Source: Vicinamibacteraceae bacterium
GTDB lineage: Bacteria; Acidobacteriota; Thermoanaerobaculia; Multivoradales; Multivoraceae
DNA: 64,000 nt
Reading direction: 5' to 3'
Assembly: GCA_012270995.1 (NCBI GenBank)
Contig: JAAXHG010000201.1
Coordinates: 1 to 64,000, forward strand
In this document: positions 33,685-41,119 of the stretch, one piece after another
Numbering within the stretch: the first letter of the stretch is position 1
How the letters are laid out: the number at the start of each line of letters is the position of its first letter
Notes under the pieces: generated by a model
The model's database searches: none
Told to the model about the DNA's origin: nothing
What the model saw: the letters and a program-made list of their open reading frames with translations, nothing else
Position numbers and translations under genes: made by a program

Positions 33685-34646
33685 TCGGCCTGGATCCTCG
33701 GGTCGAGGCGGACCAGGAGCAGGTCCGCGGCAAGAGACGCGGCGATGACGAGAGCGGCGCCGTAGGCAGTGGCGGCGAGCACGACGGGAACGTCGCCGGC
33801 CTGGATCGCCTGCAGCGTGGTCGACCCCAGACCGGGCCAGACGAACACCGCTTCGGCGACGATCGCGCCGGAGAGCAGGAGGGGCGCCGAAACCGCGGCC
33901 ATCTGCAGCAGTCGGGGCGCGGCGTGGGCGAGACCGTGAACGAGCAGGATGCGGGCCTCGGACAGGCCGCGGGCCCTGGCTGCCCGGCCGGCGTCGGCCG
34001 TCTGGAACTCGATCAGCGAGTTGCGGGTGTAGCGGGCGATGTCGCCCGCCATGGACAGGCCGAGGACCAGGGCCGGAAGCCAGAGGTGGGCCAGCACGTC
34101 GAGCGCGGCTGCCAGCGGCCCGAGTTCGTAGGCGGCGGCGGAGGTCATGCCTCCGGTGGGCGCCAGACCGAGGCCGACACCCACGATAAGCACGGCCATC
34201 AGGCCGACCCAGAAGGTCGGCAAGGCGTACACGAGAAGGCTTGCCGCCCGCACACCGAGGTCGAGCCAGGAATTCGGGCGGCTGGCCGCGATCAGGCCGA
34301 GGCCGAGCCCGAACAGGTACTGGGCGAACAGGGCCCCGCCCGCGAGCAGCAGGGTGGGGGGCAGGGATTCGAACAGGAGGTCCGAGACGGGCCGGCCGGT
34401 CTGGTAGGACTGGCCCCAGTCCCAGGACAGCAGCACCGCGCCGAGCCAGCGCAGATACTGTGCCGGCAGCGGCTGGTCGAGTCCGTAGAGCGCCCGCAAT
34501 CGCTCGGCGTGTTCGGCGGGTATCCGGGGGTCGTTGGGCGACAGGGGATCGCCGGGCGCCCCCGCGACTGCGGCGAACGTCAGGGTGAGGACGATCAGGA
34601 AGAGGATGGCGGCGGCCGCCACCCGGCGCAGAACGAGGCGGATCAC
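33681..34646 (-). CDS. ABC transporter permease, DppB/OppB type
   Basis: 321 aa, GTG start. Six predicted helices, with the usual first-helix and DPNDP-like segment (LSPNDPRIPAEHAERLRALYGLD), a conserved YQTGRPVSDLLFESLPPTLLL and the coupling loop ARARGLSEARILLVHGLAHAAP. Together with the DppC-like protein it forms the channel of a peptide or nickel-type importer. It lies 16 bp after the binding-protein gene. Confidence 0.9.
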   Translation of the reverse strand: MIRLVLRRVAAAAILFLIVLTLTFAAVAGAPGDPLSPNDPRIPAEHAERLRALYGLDQPLPAQYLRWLGAVLLSWDWGQSYQTGRPVSDLLFESLPPTLLLAGGALFAQYLFGLGLGLIAASRPNSWLDLGVRAASLLVYALPTFWVGLMAVLIVGVGLGLAPTGGMTSAAAYELGPLAAALDVLAHLWLPALVLGLSMAGDIARYTRNSLIEFQTADAGRAARARGLSEARILLVHGLAHAAPRLLQMAAVSAPLLLSGAIVAEAVFVWPGLGSTTLQAIQAGDVPVVLAATAYGAALVIAASLAADLLLVRLDPRIQAE

Positions 34647-34662
34647 CGGGCCACGGGCGGCG

Positions 34663-36243
34663 CTAGCGCCAGGCCCATTCCTTGAGGTTGGCGAGCGGGC
34701 TCACGGCGTTCGGCGCGACCGATTCGAGTTCGTCGTTGAACGCGGCCAGACTCACCGGCTCCCATAGCACGAGCATTGGTTGATCGTCGCGCAGGATGCG
34801 CTGCAGCCGGTGGAGATCCTCTCTGCCGTCCAGCGGATCGGCCCGGGTGGCGAAGCTCTCGATCAGCCGGTCGGCTTCCGGGTTGGAGTAGCCGGCGTAG
34901 TTGAAGCCGCCGATCGACTCGGTGTGGAAGAGAGGCCTGAAGTCGAGGCCGGTGTCGATCGCGAACGCGGAGGCGGCGGCGTCGAAATCCTGCTCGAGCA
35001 GTCGCTGGTTCAGGGCGTTCGGCTCCGCGCGGCGCGGCTGGGCGTCGATGCCGACCGTGCGCAGGTCGGCCTGGATCATCTGCATCGCGTCCCAGCGCGC
35101 GCCGGCGCCTGTGTAGGTCGCCAGTTCGAAACGGAACGGCCGTCCTCCGCGTTCGACGATGCCGTCGCCGTCGGCGTCCACCCAGCCGGCTTCGCGAAGC
35201 GCCGCGCGGGCTGCCTGGGGATCGTGGGGCCAGGGTTCCAGGTCCGGATCGTGCGCCCAGGCCCCGGAGATGACGGGGCTCCGGCCGACCTTCGCATAGC
35301 CGTGCCAGATCGTGTCCACGATCGCCTGACGGTCGATCGCCAGTGCCAGGGCACGCCGGGTCTCCGCGTCCGCGAACCACGGCCTGGTGGTGTTCCAGAC
35401 CACGAAGGTGAACTGGCGGTTGGTGTAGGCCAGGAGGCGGAGACCGGGCTGGCCGTCGATCCGACTTGCGTCCGCGGCGCCGATCCCGGTGGCGACGTCC
35501 AGTTCGCCGGCCAGGAGCCGGTTGGTCAGCGCCGTGCTGTCCGGCGTGCTGCGCAGAATGACCCGCTCGAGCCGGGGCAGATCCGCCTCGAAATGGCCGG
35601 GGTTGCGGCCGAGGACGAGGTCACTGCCGGGCGTTCGGCTCTCGAACCGGAAGGGGCCGCTGGTGACCAGGGAGTCGAAGAACCAGTCCGGGTCGCCCCG
35701 CCATTCGGCGAAGGGCCGCGGTTCCCAGGCGTGCCGGGGGAGGATCGCGCCGGTCGACACGTCCGCGAGCGCGGTCGGCAGGGCGGCGTCGAAGTGGAAG
35801 CGGACGGTATGGGGGTCCAGAACCTCGACATCGACGGTCGCCTCGTGCACATAGGCGGAGCCCCAGGCGACGTCGCCGTCGGTCTGGGCCAGCCACGTGA
35901 AGCGGACGTCCGCGGCCGTCACCGGTTCGCCGTCACTCCACCTTGCGTCGGTGCGCAGCCGGACGTTCAACTGCAGGCGATCCTCCGAGAACTCCCAGTC
36001 CTCCGCCAGACCGGGCGCCCAGGCCGGGGGGGCTTCGCGGAAGTCCCCCTGCTCCTCCATCAGCGACAGGAACATCTGGTCGTTGATCGCCGCGTAGGCC
36101 AGTGTCGGCGGGCCGATCAGTTCGTTTGGCGTCGGATAGTCGAACCTCAGCCCGACGGTCAGGCGCGTGGTGTCGCGGGGAGTGCCGGAGCTGCAACCCC
36201 AGCCGACGACGGCGGTCAACCCGGCAACAGCCAATCGCCGCAT
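34663..36243 (-). CDS. Extracellular solute-binding lipoprotein, family 5
   Basis: 526 aa from ATG 36243. The N terminus MRRLAVAGLTAVVGWGCSSG is a lipoprotein signal with the modified Cys at 17. The family 5 (DppA/OppA) fold follows: AEDWEFSEDRLQLNVRLRTDARWSDGEPVTAADV (in parts), AWEPRPFAEW, PFRFESRTPGSDLVLGRN and FVVWNTTRPWFADAETRRALALAIDR. It should capture peptides or another small solute outside the inner membrane for the two permeases downstream. A GTG at 36267 is an alternative start. A six-codon reading frame with a good ribosome site ends on the start codon. Confidence 0.88.
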   Translation of the reverse strand: MRRLAVAGLTAVVGWGCSSGTPRDTTRLTVGLRFDYPTPNELIGPPTLAYAAINDQMFLSLMEEQGDFREAPPAWAPGLAEDWEFSEDRLQLNVRLRTDARWSDGEPVTAADVRFTWLAQTDGDVAWGSAYVHEATVDVEVLDPHTVRFHFDAALPTALADVSTGAILPRHAWEPRPFAEWRGDPDWFFDSLVTSGPFRFESRTPGSDLVLGRNPGHFEADLPRLERVILRSTPDSTALTNRLLAGELDVATGIGAADASRIDGQPGLRLLAYTNRQFTFVVWNTTRPWFADAETRRALALAIDRQAIVDTIWHGYAKVGRSPVISGAWAHDPDLEPWPHDPQAARAALREAGWVDADGDGIVERGGRPFRFELATYTGAGARWDAMQMIQADLRTVGIDAQPRRAEPNALNQRLLEQDFDAAASAFAIDTGLDFRPLFHTESIGGFNYAGYSNPEADRLIESFATRADPLDGREDLHRLQRILRDDQPMLVLWEPVSLAAFNDELESVAPNAVSPLANLKEWAWR

Positions 36244-36260
36244 CAGAGGCACGGAATCAT
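36243..36260 (-). promoter_or_regulatory. Six-codon leader frame coupled to the solute-binding gene
   Basis: On the minus strand ATG ATT CCG TGC CTC TGA runs from 36260 to 36243, and its stop overlaps the binding-protein ATG as TGATG. The only good Shine-Dalgarno here (GAGGTGGGG, 36267-36275) is spaced for this small frame rather than for the long gene, whose ATG has none of its own. Re-initiation at TGATG would then start the binding protein. A GTG start at 36267 is the competing reading. Confidence 0.35.
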
Positions 36261-36294
36261 CGTACACCCCACCTCTCTTGTAGCGTTCTGAGGG

Positions 36295-37644
36295 ATGTGG
36301 GACTGGCTCGGCAGCGATGCGAGGCAGCGGCGGCGCCGGATGTGGGCGGCGATCGTGGGAGTCTTCGTGGTCGCTGATCTCAGCCTGTTCGGTTGGCTGA
36401 TCTTCCGGTCGCTGTCGGAGCGGGAGGTGAACCGGATCGTGCTCGAAGCGCGGGCCGAAGCCGAGGAACTGGCCGAGGGCATCGCCAGCCGGGTGGAGGA
36501 CACGGGGCGCGACCTTTACACCGCGATGGCCACCGCGTCCGAGACGCGCAGCTACATCAACCGGGTTCTGGTACAGCGCGACATCGTCGACACCGTGGAG
36601 GTCCGCACGACGGATGGCCGGCTCGTGTTCCGCGATCGTCGCGAGGAGACGCAGACGGCCCCCGGAGAGCGACCGAACCTCGAGTCGCCGGATCTGGTCG
36701 CCGACACGTTCACCCGCGAGGTGCCCTACGACCGGGTCGAGGTGCCGGTGGGCAGCATCGGCACGTTCGTGATCGGCATCTCTCGCGCCGAGATCGAACA
36801 GCGGCTGTCCGTCCTGAGGCGGGACTTGCTGCGGCAGGCGGCGATCATCGCGGCGCTCACGGTGGCCCTGTTCGTTGCCGGCTACGTGATCTACAGCCGC
36901 CTCTCGCGGCAGGCTGCCGTCGCCGAGCGCCAGGCGCGGGAGGCGGAGCAGATGGCCTACGTCGGCACCCTGGCGTCCGGCCTCGCCCACGAGATCCGCA
37001 GCCCTCTGAACTCGCTGAATCTCAACATGCAGATGCTCCATGAGGAGATGTCGGAAGATGACCCTGCCGCCGCGATGTCGTCACGGCGCCTGGTGGCGAT
37101 CACCCGCTCGGAGGTCGGCCGCCTGGAGCGTCTTGTTTCGGACTTCCTCAGCTACGCGCGTCCGGCCGACCTCGACCTCGAGGACACGACCGCGGCGGAG
37201 TTGCTGCGTCACCTGAGCGAGGTGGTCGCCGGCAAGTTGCACGCCCGGCAGGTCGCGTCGGCGATCGAGGACCGCACCGGCGACGTCACGTTCCGGGTCG
37301 ACCGCGAGCAGGTGAACCAGTTGCTGCTCAACCTGGTCGACAACGCGGTGGCGGCGATGAACGACTGCGAGGATCCGCGCCTCCGGCTGGAGGCGGAGAT
37401 CCGGGATGGATCGGTAGTGCTGGCGGTGGGCGACAACGGTCCCGGCGTGGACGAGGCGGAACGCGAGCGCGTCTTCGATCTGTTCCACTCGGGGCGCCGC
37501 GGCGGCACCGGTCTGGGGCTCGCGATCGTCCGCCGTATCGCCAACGCGCACGGCGGCGAGGCGCGGGTTCGGGCCGACGGGCGCGCCGGCGCCACGTTCG
37601 AGGTCGAGCTGCCGCTCAAGCCCCCACGATCGTTGACCGTGTAG
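36295..37644 (+). CDS. Membrane sensor histidine kinase
   Basis: 449 aa. A first membrane segment at about 17-38, a periplasmic region of about 150 residues, a second at about 182-203, then coiled coil and kinase core. The phosphoacceptor His lies in ASGLAHEIRSPLNSL. The ATPase boxes are NLVDNAVAAM, VGDNGPGVDEAE, FDLFHSGRRGGTGLGLAIV. This architecture resembles ZraS/AtoS kinases that pair with sigma-54 activators, but no response regulator is adjacent, so it is an orphan here. It is divergent from the binding-protein gene with only 51 bp between them. Confidence 0.9.
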   Translation: MWDWLGSDARQRRRRMWAAIVGVFVVADLSLFGWLIFRSLSEREVNRIVLEARAEAEELAEGIASRVEDTGRDLYTAMATASETRSYINRVLVQRDIVDTVEVRTTDGRLVFRDRREETQTAPGERPNLESPDLVADTFTREVPYDRVEVPVGSIGTFVIGISRAEIEQRLSVLRRDLLRQAAIIAALTVALFVAGYVIYSRLSRQAAVAERQAREAEQMAYVGTLASGLAHEIRSPLNSLNLNMQMLHEEMSEDDPAAAMSSRRLVAITRSEVGRLERLVSDFLSYARPADLDLEDTTAAELLRHLSEVVAGKLHARQVASAIEDRTGDVTFRVDREQVNQLLLNLVDNAVAAMNDCEDPRLRLEAEIRDGSVVLAVGDNGPGVDEAERERVFDLFHSGRRGGTGLGLAIVRRIANAHGGEARVRADGRAGATFEVELPLKPPRSLTV

Positions 37645-37786
37645 CCGCGCCGGTGCTACTGTCGGCGGCCGAATGCCGCCCGGCGGCGTTCGGCGCGGGA
37701 GCGCAGGACTGCTCCGCGCGGGGAGATGACAGCAGGGCGAACGACGTTCGGCGCCCGGAGCAGACGGGCGCCGCAGAGAGACAACG
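37645..37786 (+). promoter_or_regulatory. Structured leader of the rplU-rpmA operon
   Basis: Three strong hairpins fill the 142 bp before rplU. The first (37668-37694) has 12 pairs including one G-U and a 3-nt loop. The second (37693-37719) has 6+3 pairs around a bulged G. The third (37749-37773) is a perfect 9-bp stem CGGCGCCCG/CGGGCGCCG with a 7-nt loop, ending 13 bases before the ATG. The first may also end the kinase transcript, though no T-run follows. A ribosomal-protein autoregulatory leader is a reasonable guess. Confidence 0.45.
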
Positions 37787-38116
37787 ATGTACGCAGTGAT
37801 AGAGACCGGCGGCAGGCAGGTCCGCGTGGCGGAGGGCGACGTCGTCGACCTCGAGCGTGTTGCCGGCGCCGAAGTCGGCTCGGAAGTCGTCTTCGACCGC
37901 GTGTTGATGATCGGCGGTGGCGAGGGCGAGACCGAAGTCGGCGGTCCGGTCGTCGAGGGGGCCCGGGTACGGGCGCAGCTCATGTCCGATCTGCGCGGGC
38001 CGAAGATCATCGTCTTCAAGTTCAAGCGCCGCAAGGGCTACCGGCGTCGTCGCGGTCACCGGCAGGACATGCAGCGCTTTCGGATCCAGGCGATCGAACG
38101 GGCGGCCGGGGCATAG
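37787..38116 (+). CDS. rplU: 50S ribosomal protein L21
   Basis: 109 aa, normal length. L21 binds 23S rRNA domain V and contacts L20. The sequence opens MYAVIETGGRQVRVAEGDVV and ends with the conserved RRKGYRRRRGHRQ basic region. rpmA follows after 23 bp, then obgE, the usual bacterial order. Confidence 0.97.
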   Translation: MYAVIETGGRQVRVAEGDVVDLERVAGAEVGSEVVFDRVLMIGGGEGETEVGGPVVEGARVRAQLMSDLRGPKIIVFKFKRRKGYRRRRGHRQDMQRFRIQAIERAAGA

Positions 38117-38139
38117 GACCGTAGGGGAGGGCGATAGAG

Positions 38140-38394
38140 ATGGCGCACAAGAAGGGTCAGGGCTCGAGCCGCAACGGGCGGGATTCGAATCCCAAGAACC
38201 TCGGCGTGAAGCGCTACTCCGGTCAGAGCGTGACCGGCGGCACGATCATCGTGCGTCAGCGGGGCACGCGGTTCTTCCCCGGGGAGAACGTGGGCCGCGG
38301 CAACGACGACACGCTCTACGCACGGGCCGACGGCGTGGTCGAGTTCCGCAACCGGGGCCGGCGGGGCACGCTGGTCAGCGTCCATCCGGCCTAG
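38140..38394 (+). CDS. rpmA: 50S ribosomal protein L27
   Basis: 84 aa. The N terminus [19 protein letters not shown] matches the form that reaches the peptidyl transferase centre without the cleavable extension found in Firmicutes. The core [20 protein letters not shown] is canonical. It lies between rplU and obgE. Confidence 0.98.
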   Translation: MAHKKGQGSSRNGRDSNPKNLGVKRYSGQSVTGGTIIVRQRGTRFFPGENVGRGNDDTLYARADGVVEFRNRGRRGTLVSVHPA

Positions 38395-38446
38395 GGAGCC
38401 TTGAGGCGGCGGGCGGTCCTGTCGGGCCGTCCCGCGGGAGCGGCTG

Positions 38447-39502
38447 ATGCACTTCATCGACGAGGCCGTCATCGATGTCCTCGCGGGTGCCGGCGGCGAT
38501 GGCTGCATGGCGTTTCGGCGCGAGAAGTTCGTGCCCCGCGGAGGTCCGTCCGGCGGCGACGGCGGTGACGGCGGCAGTGTCGTCCTGGTGGGCTCCGGCG
38601 GCCTCGGCACGCTGTACCGCCTCACGTTTCCGGCCAACTACCACGCGGAGCGGGGCAGGCACGGCGAGGGCTCGAACCGAACCGGCAGGAGCGGGGGCGA
38701 TCTGCTCATCCCGGTACCGCTCGGCACCGAGGTCTACGATGCGACCAGCGGCGAGGTGCTGGGTGAGGTGCTGGCGGAAGAACAGCGCCTGATCGTCGCG
38801 CGCGGCGGCGCCGGGGGCCGCGGCAACGCGAGGTTCAAGAGCGCCCGGCAACGGGCGCCGAGGCGCACGGAGCCGGGGACGCCGGGCGAGCAGCGCCGTC
38901 TCCGCCTGGAACTCAAACTGCTTGCCGACGTCGGTGTCGTGGGTTTGCCGAATGCCGGCAAGTCGACGCTGATCAGCAGGCTCACCGCCGCCAGGCCGAA
39001 GATCGCCGACTATCCGTTCACCACCCTGGCGCCCCAGCTCGGAGTGGTGGGGGCGCCGGCGCTGCCGGTGGAGGCCGAGCCCTTCGTGATCGCCGACCTT
39101 CCGGGTCTGATCGCCGGCGCCGCCCAGGGCGCCGGACTAGGAACGCGCTTTCTTCGTCACGTCGAGCGCTGCCGCGTGTTGCTTCATCTGGTCGATCTCG
39201 GGCCGCAAGCGGAGGAAGCCGAGAGTTCGGTCGAGGAGGCCGCGGACACGATCAGCGCCGAGCTGGGCGCGTTCAACGAGGACCTCCTGCGCAGGCCGCG
39301 GATTCTGTGCGGTTCGAAGGTGGACATCGCCGCCGACGACCGTCGCCGCGCACTCCGCGATCTGGCCGCGGAACAGGGTCTGCGGGCGTTCGAGATCTCG
39401 GCCGTGGCGGGTACGGGTCTCGTGCCCCTGGTTCGGGAACTTCAGAGTCTTCTCGACGCACAGGGTCCCGCCGCGAACATGGCCGCCGGAGCTCGGCCAT
39501 GA
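38447..39502 (+). CDS. obgE: GTPase ObgE/CgtA
   Basis: 351 aa. A ribosome-associated GTPase acting in 50S assembly and stress signalling. The glycine-rich Obg fold covers about 1-158 (DGCMAFRREKFVPRGGPSGGDGG in part), followed by the G domain with GLPNAGKST, the switch segment TTLAPQLG, G3 DLPGLI and GSKVD in place of NKxD. The variable C-terminal domain is short. The stop overlaps the nadD start (ATGA). Confidence 0.96.
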   Translation: MHFIDEAVIDVLAGAGGDGCMAFRREKFVPRGGPSGGDGGDGGSVVLVGSGGLGTLYRLTFPANYHAERGRHGEGSNRTGRSGGDLLIPVPLGTEVYDATSGEVLGEVLAEEQRLIVARGGAGGRGNARFKSARQRAPRRTEPGTPGEQRRLRLELKLLADVGVVGLPNAGKSTLISRLTAARPKIADYPFTTLAPQLGVVGAPALPVEAEPFVIADLPGLIAGAAQGAGLGTRFLRHVERCRVLLHLVDLGPQAEEAESSVEEAADTISAELGAFNEDLLRRPRILCGSKVDIAADDRRRALRDLAAEQGLRAFEISAVAGTGLVPLVRELQSLLDAQGPAANMAAGARP

Positions 39503-40107
39503 GCGGACCCGGAACGCGGATCGGGCTCTTCGGCGGCAGCTTCGATCCGATCCACAACGGCCACATTCTGCCGGTGCTCGCGGCTCACCAAGAACTGGGA
39601 CTCGACGTCGTCCACTACCTGCCCACCGCCTGCCCGCCGCACAAGCCGCACGGCACGAAGGCCCCGGCGCTGGCGCGGAACACGATGGTCGAGCTGGCCC
39701 TGCTGCCCTACCCGGAACTCGTCGTGTCGGACGCCGAACTCGACCTGAGACGATCCGTGTACACGATCGAGACGGTGGAGCGCTACGCCGCCGAGTTTCC
39801 GGATGCGCGTCTGCATCTCCTGCTGGGCGTCGACAGCTTCAACGAGCTGCCCGGCTGGAGGCGCTTCGGCGAACTGATCGAAGCGGTGAAGCTCGTTGTC
39901 CTGGCACGTCCGGGGGAGCGCGGTCTGGACCCCGAGGTGCGCTCGTCGGTTGAGCGCGCGCGCGGCTACGTGCTGATCCGGCACCGCTCGGTCGACGTCT
40001 CATCGAGCGACATCCGGCGCCGTCTGGCGCGGGGTGCGGACGTGAGCGGGGATTTGATGCCGGAGCCGGTGCTGCGCTACTGTCGCAAGTACGGATTGTA
40101 TCGTTGA
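39499..40107 (+). CDS. nadD: Nicotinate-nucleotide adenylyltransferase
   Basis: 202 aa from ATG 39499, overlapping the obgE stop. NadD makes nicotinic acid adenine dinucleotide in NAD synthesis. The nucleotidyltransferase motif GGSFDPIHNGH lies at the N terminus, with the second motif SVDVSSSDIRRRLARG near the C terminus. The product of this enzyme is also the substrate of LarB encoded about 8 kb upstream. It overlaps rsfS by four bases (TTGA). Confidence 0.95.
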   Translation: MSGPGTRIGLFGGSFDPIHNGHILPVLAAHQELGLDVVHYLPTACPPHKPHGTKAPALARNTMVELALLPYPELVVSDAELDLRRSVYTIETVERYAAEFPDARLHLLLGVDSFNELPGWRRFGELIEAVKLVVLARPGERGLDPEVRSSVERARGYVLIRHRSVDVSSSDIRRRLARGADVSGDLMPEPVLRYCRKYGLYR

Positions 40108-40520
40108 CGCAACTGCAGACGCTCCAGGCCCAGGCGGGCACGACCAACCACGACCCCGAGGGGGCCGCCGACACCGAGGACCGTGTCCGGGTTGCGACTG
40201 CGGCCGCGCTGGATCGCAAGGCGCAAGATCTGCGGGTGCTGGAACTGACAGAGGTCAGCGACTTCACCGATTACTTCGTCATCTGCAACGGCGCCAACGC
40301 CCGCCAGGTGAGCAGCATCGCGGAAGCCGTGGAGCGCAGGCTGCGCACCGCCGGCGCGCGGCCGCTCCATCTCGAGGGCGCGGGCCGGGGACAGTGGGTG
40401 CTGCTCGACTACGGTGATGTGGTCGTCCACGTGTTCGACGCCGAGCGGCGTGAACTCTATCGGCTGGAACGGCTGTGGTCCGACGCGCCGGACCGGACCG
40501 CGGAGCTCGCGCCGGCCTGA
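40104..40520 (+). CDS. rsfS: Ribosomal silencing factor RsfS
   Basis: 138 aa, TTG start overlapping the nadD stop. RsfS binds L14 and blocks subunit joining when nutrients are short. Conserved parts: AAALDRKAQDLRVLELTEVSDFTDYFVICNG (in parts), RQVSSIAEAVE, EGAGRGQWVLLDYGDVVVHVF and RELYRLERLW. The first 25 residues are an extra, probably flexible, segment. Confidence 0.94.
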   Translation: MTQLQTLQAQAGTTNHDPEGAADTEDRVRVATAAALDRKAQDLRVLELTEVSDFTDYFVICNGANARQVSSIAEAVERRLRTAGARPLHLEGAGRGQWVLLDYGDVVVHVFDAERRELYRLERLWSDAPDRTAELAPA

Positions 40521-40540
40521 AGACGATCCTGGTGGATACG

Positions 40541-40852
40541 GTGCTGCGACTCCAGGTCAACGGCCAGGAGCGGGAACTGGTTGCCCCGCGCTCCGGCGCC
40601 ACCGTGCTCGATCTGCTCGCGAGCCTGGATCAACACCCGAAGACGGTTGCGGTCGAGCTGAACCGCGAACTCGTACCCCGCGCCCGGTTCGGCGAAACGG
40701 AGCTTCGCGACGGGGACCGCGTCGAGATCGTCCGCTTCGTTCAAGGTGGTTCGGGGGTGGTTGGGGACGCGGCGTTCCGGTATAGTCCCGCGCTGCCGTC
40801 GGCGCCGGAAGGACCGGCTGCCCTGGAGACGGTACGGAGGCGGGGCCGCTAG
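40541..40852 (+). CDS. ThiS-like sulfur carrier with C-terminal extension
   Basis: 103 aa from GTG 40541 (GTG 40532 is an alternative). The ubiquitin-like ThiS fold is clear: LQVNGQERELVAPRSGATVLDLL, KTVAVELNRELVPRARF and DGDRVEIVRFVQGG. In working ThiS the Gly-Gly is the C terminus and is thiocarboxylated; here about 32 further residues (SGVVGDAAFRYSPALPSAPE and on) follow, and the stop codon lies inside tRNA-Lys. Either the tail is removed by a protease, or a frame error or lost stop has altered the end. No other thiamine gene is near. Confidence 0.7.
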   Translation: MLRLQVNGQERELVAPRSGATVLDLLASLDQHPKTVAVELNRELVPRARFGETELRDGDRVEIVRFVQGGSGVVGDAAFRYSPALPSAPEGPAALETVRRRGR

Positions 40853-40918
40853 CTCAATTGGCAGAGCAACAGACTCTTAATCTGTGGGTTCTAGGTTCGA
40901 TTCCTAGGCGGCTCACCA
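40843..40918 (+). tRNA. tRNA-Lys (anticodon CTT)
   Basis: Acceptor GGGCCGC pairs with GCGGCTC, the anticodon stem ACAGA/TCTGT encloses loop CTCTTAA with anticodon CTT, and the T arm CTAGG-TTCGATT-CCTAG is perfect. The discriminator is A and CCA is encoded (40916-40918). The first ten bases overlap the end of the ThiS-like reading frame. A TATAGT at 40781-40786 could be its -10. Confidence 0.96.
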
Positions 40919-40964
40919 CATCCCACCCGTGGCGGCTGAAGGTCCTGCACCGCTGAGGCGCGAC

Positions 40965-41046
40965 GCGAAAGTGGCGGAACTGGTAGACGCGCTAGACTTA
41001 GGATCTGGTCCCGGAAGGGGTGGGGGTTCGAGTCCCCCCTTTCGCA
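40965..41046 (+). tRNA. tRNA-Leu (anticodon TAG)
   Basis: Acceptor GCGAAAG pairs with CTTTCGC. The anticodon loop CTTAGGA gives TAG, and a long variable arm (TCCCGGAAGGGG region) and T arm GGGGG-TTCGAGT-CCCCC follow, as in class II leucine tRNAs. The discriminator A is at 41046 and the next bases are CGA, so CCA is not encoded, unlike the other two tRNAs in the window. Confidence 0.95.
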
Positions 41047-41119
41047 CGACCCCCCTTGCGCACGTCTGGCACCTCCCTTACTCGCACTACCGGAATCGCC
41101 TGAGTTCTCCCGTTCGGCC

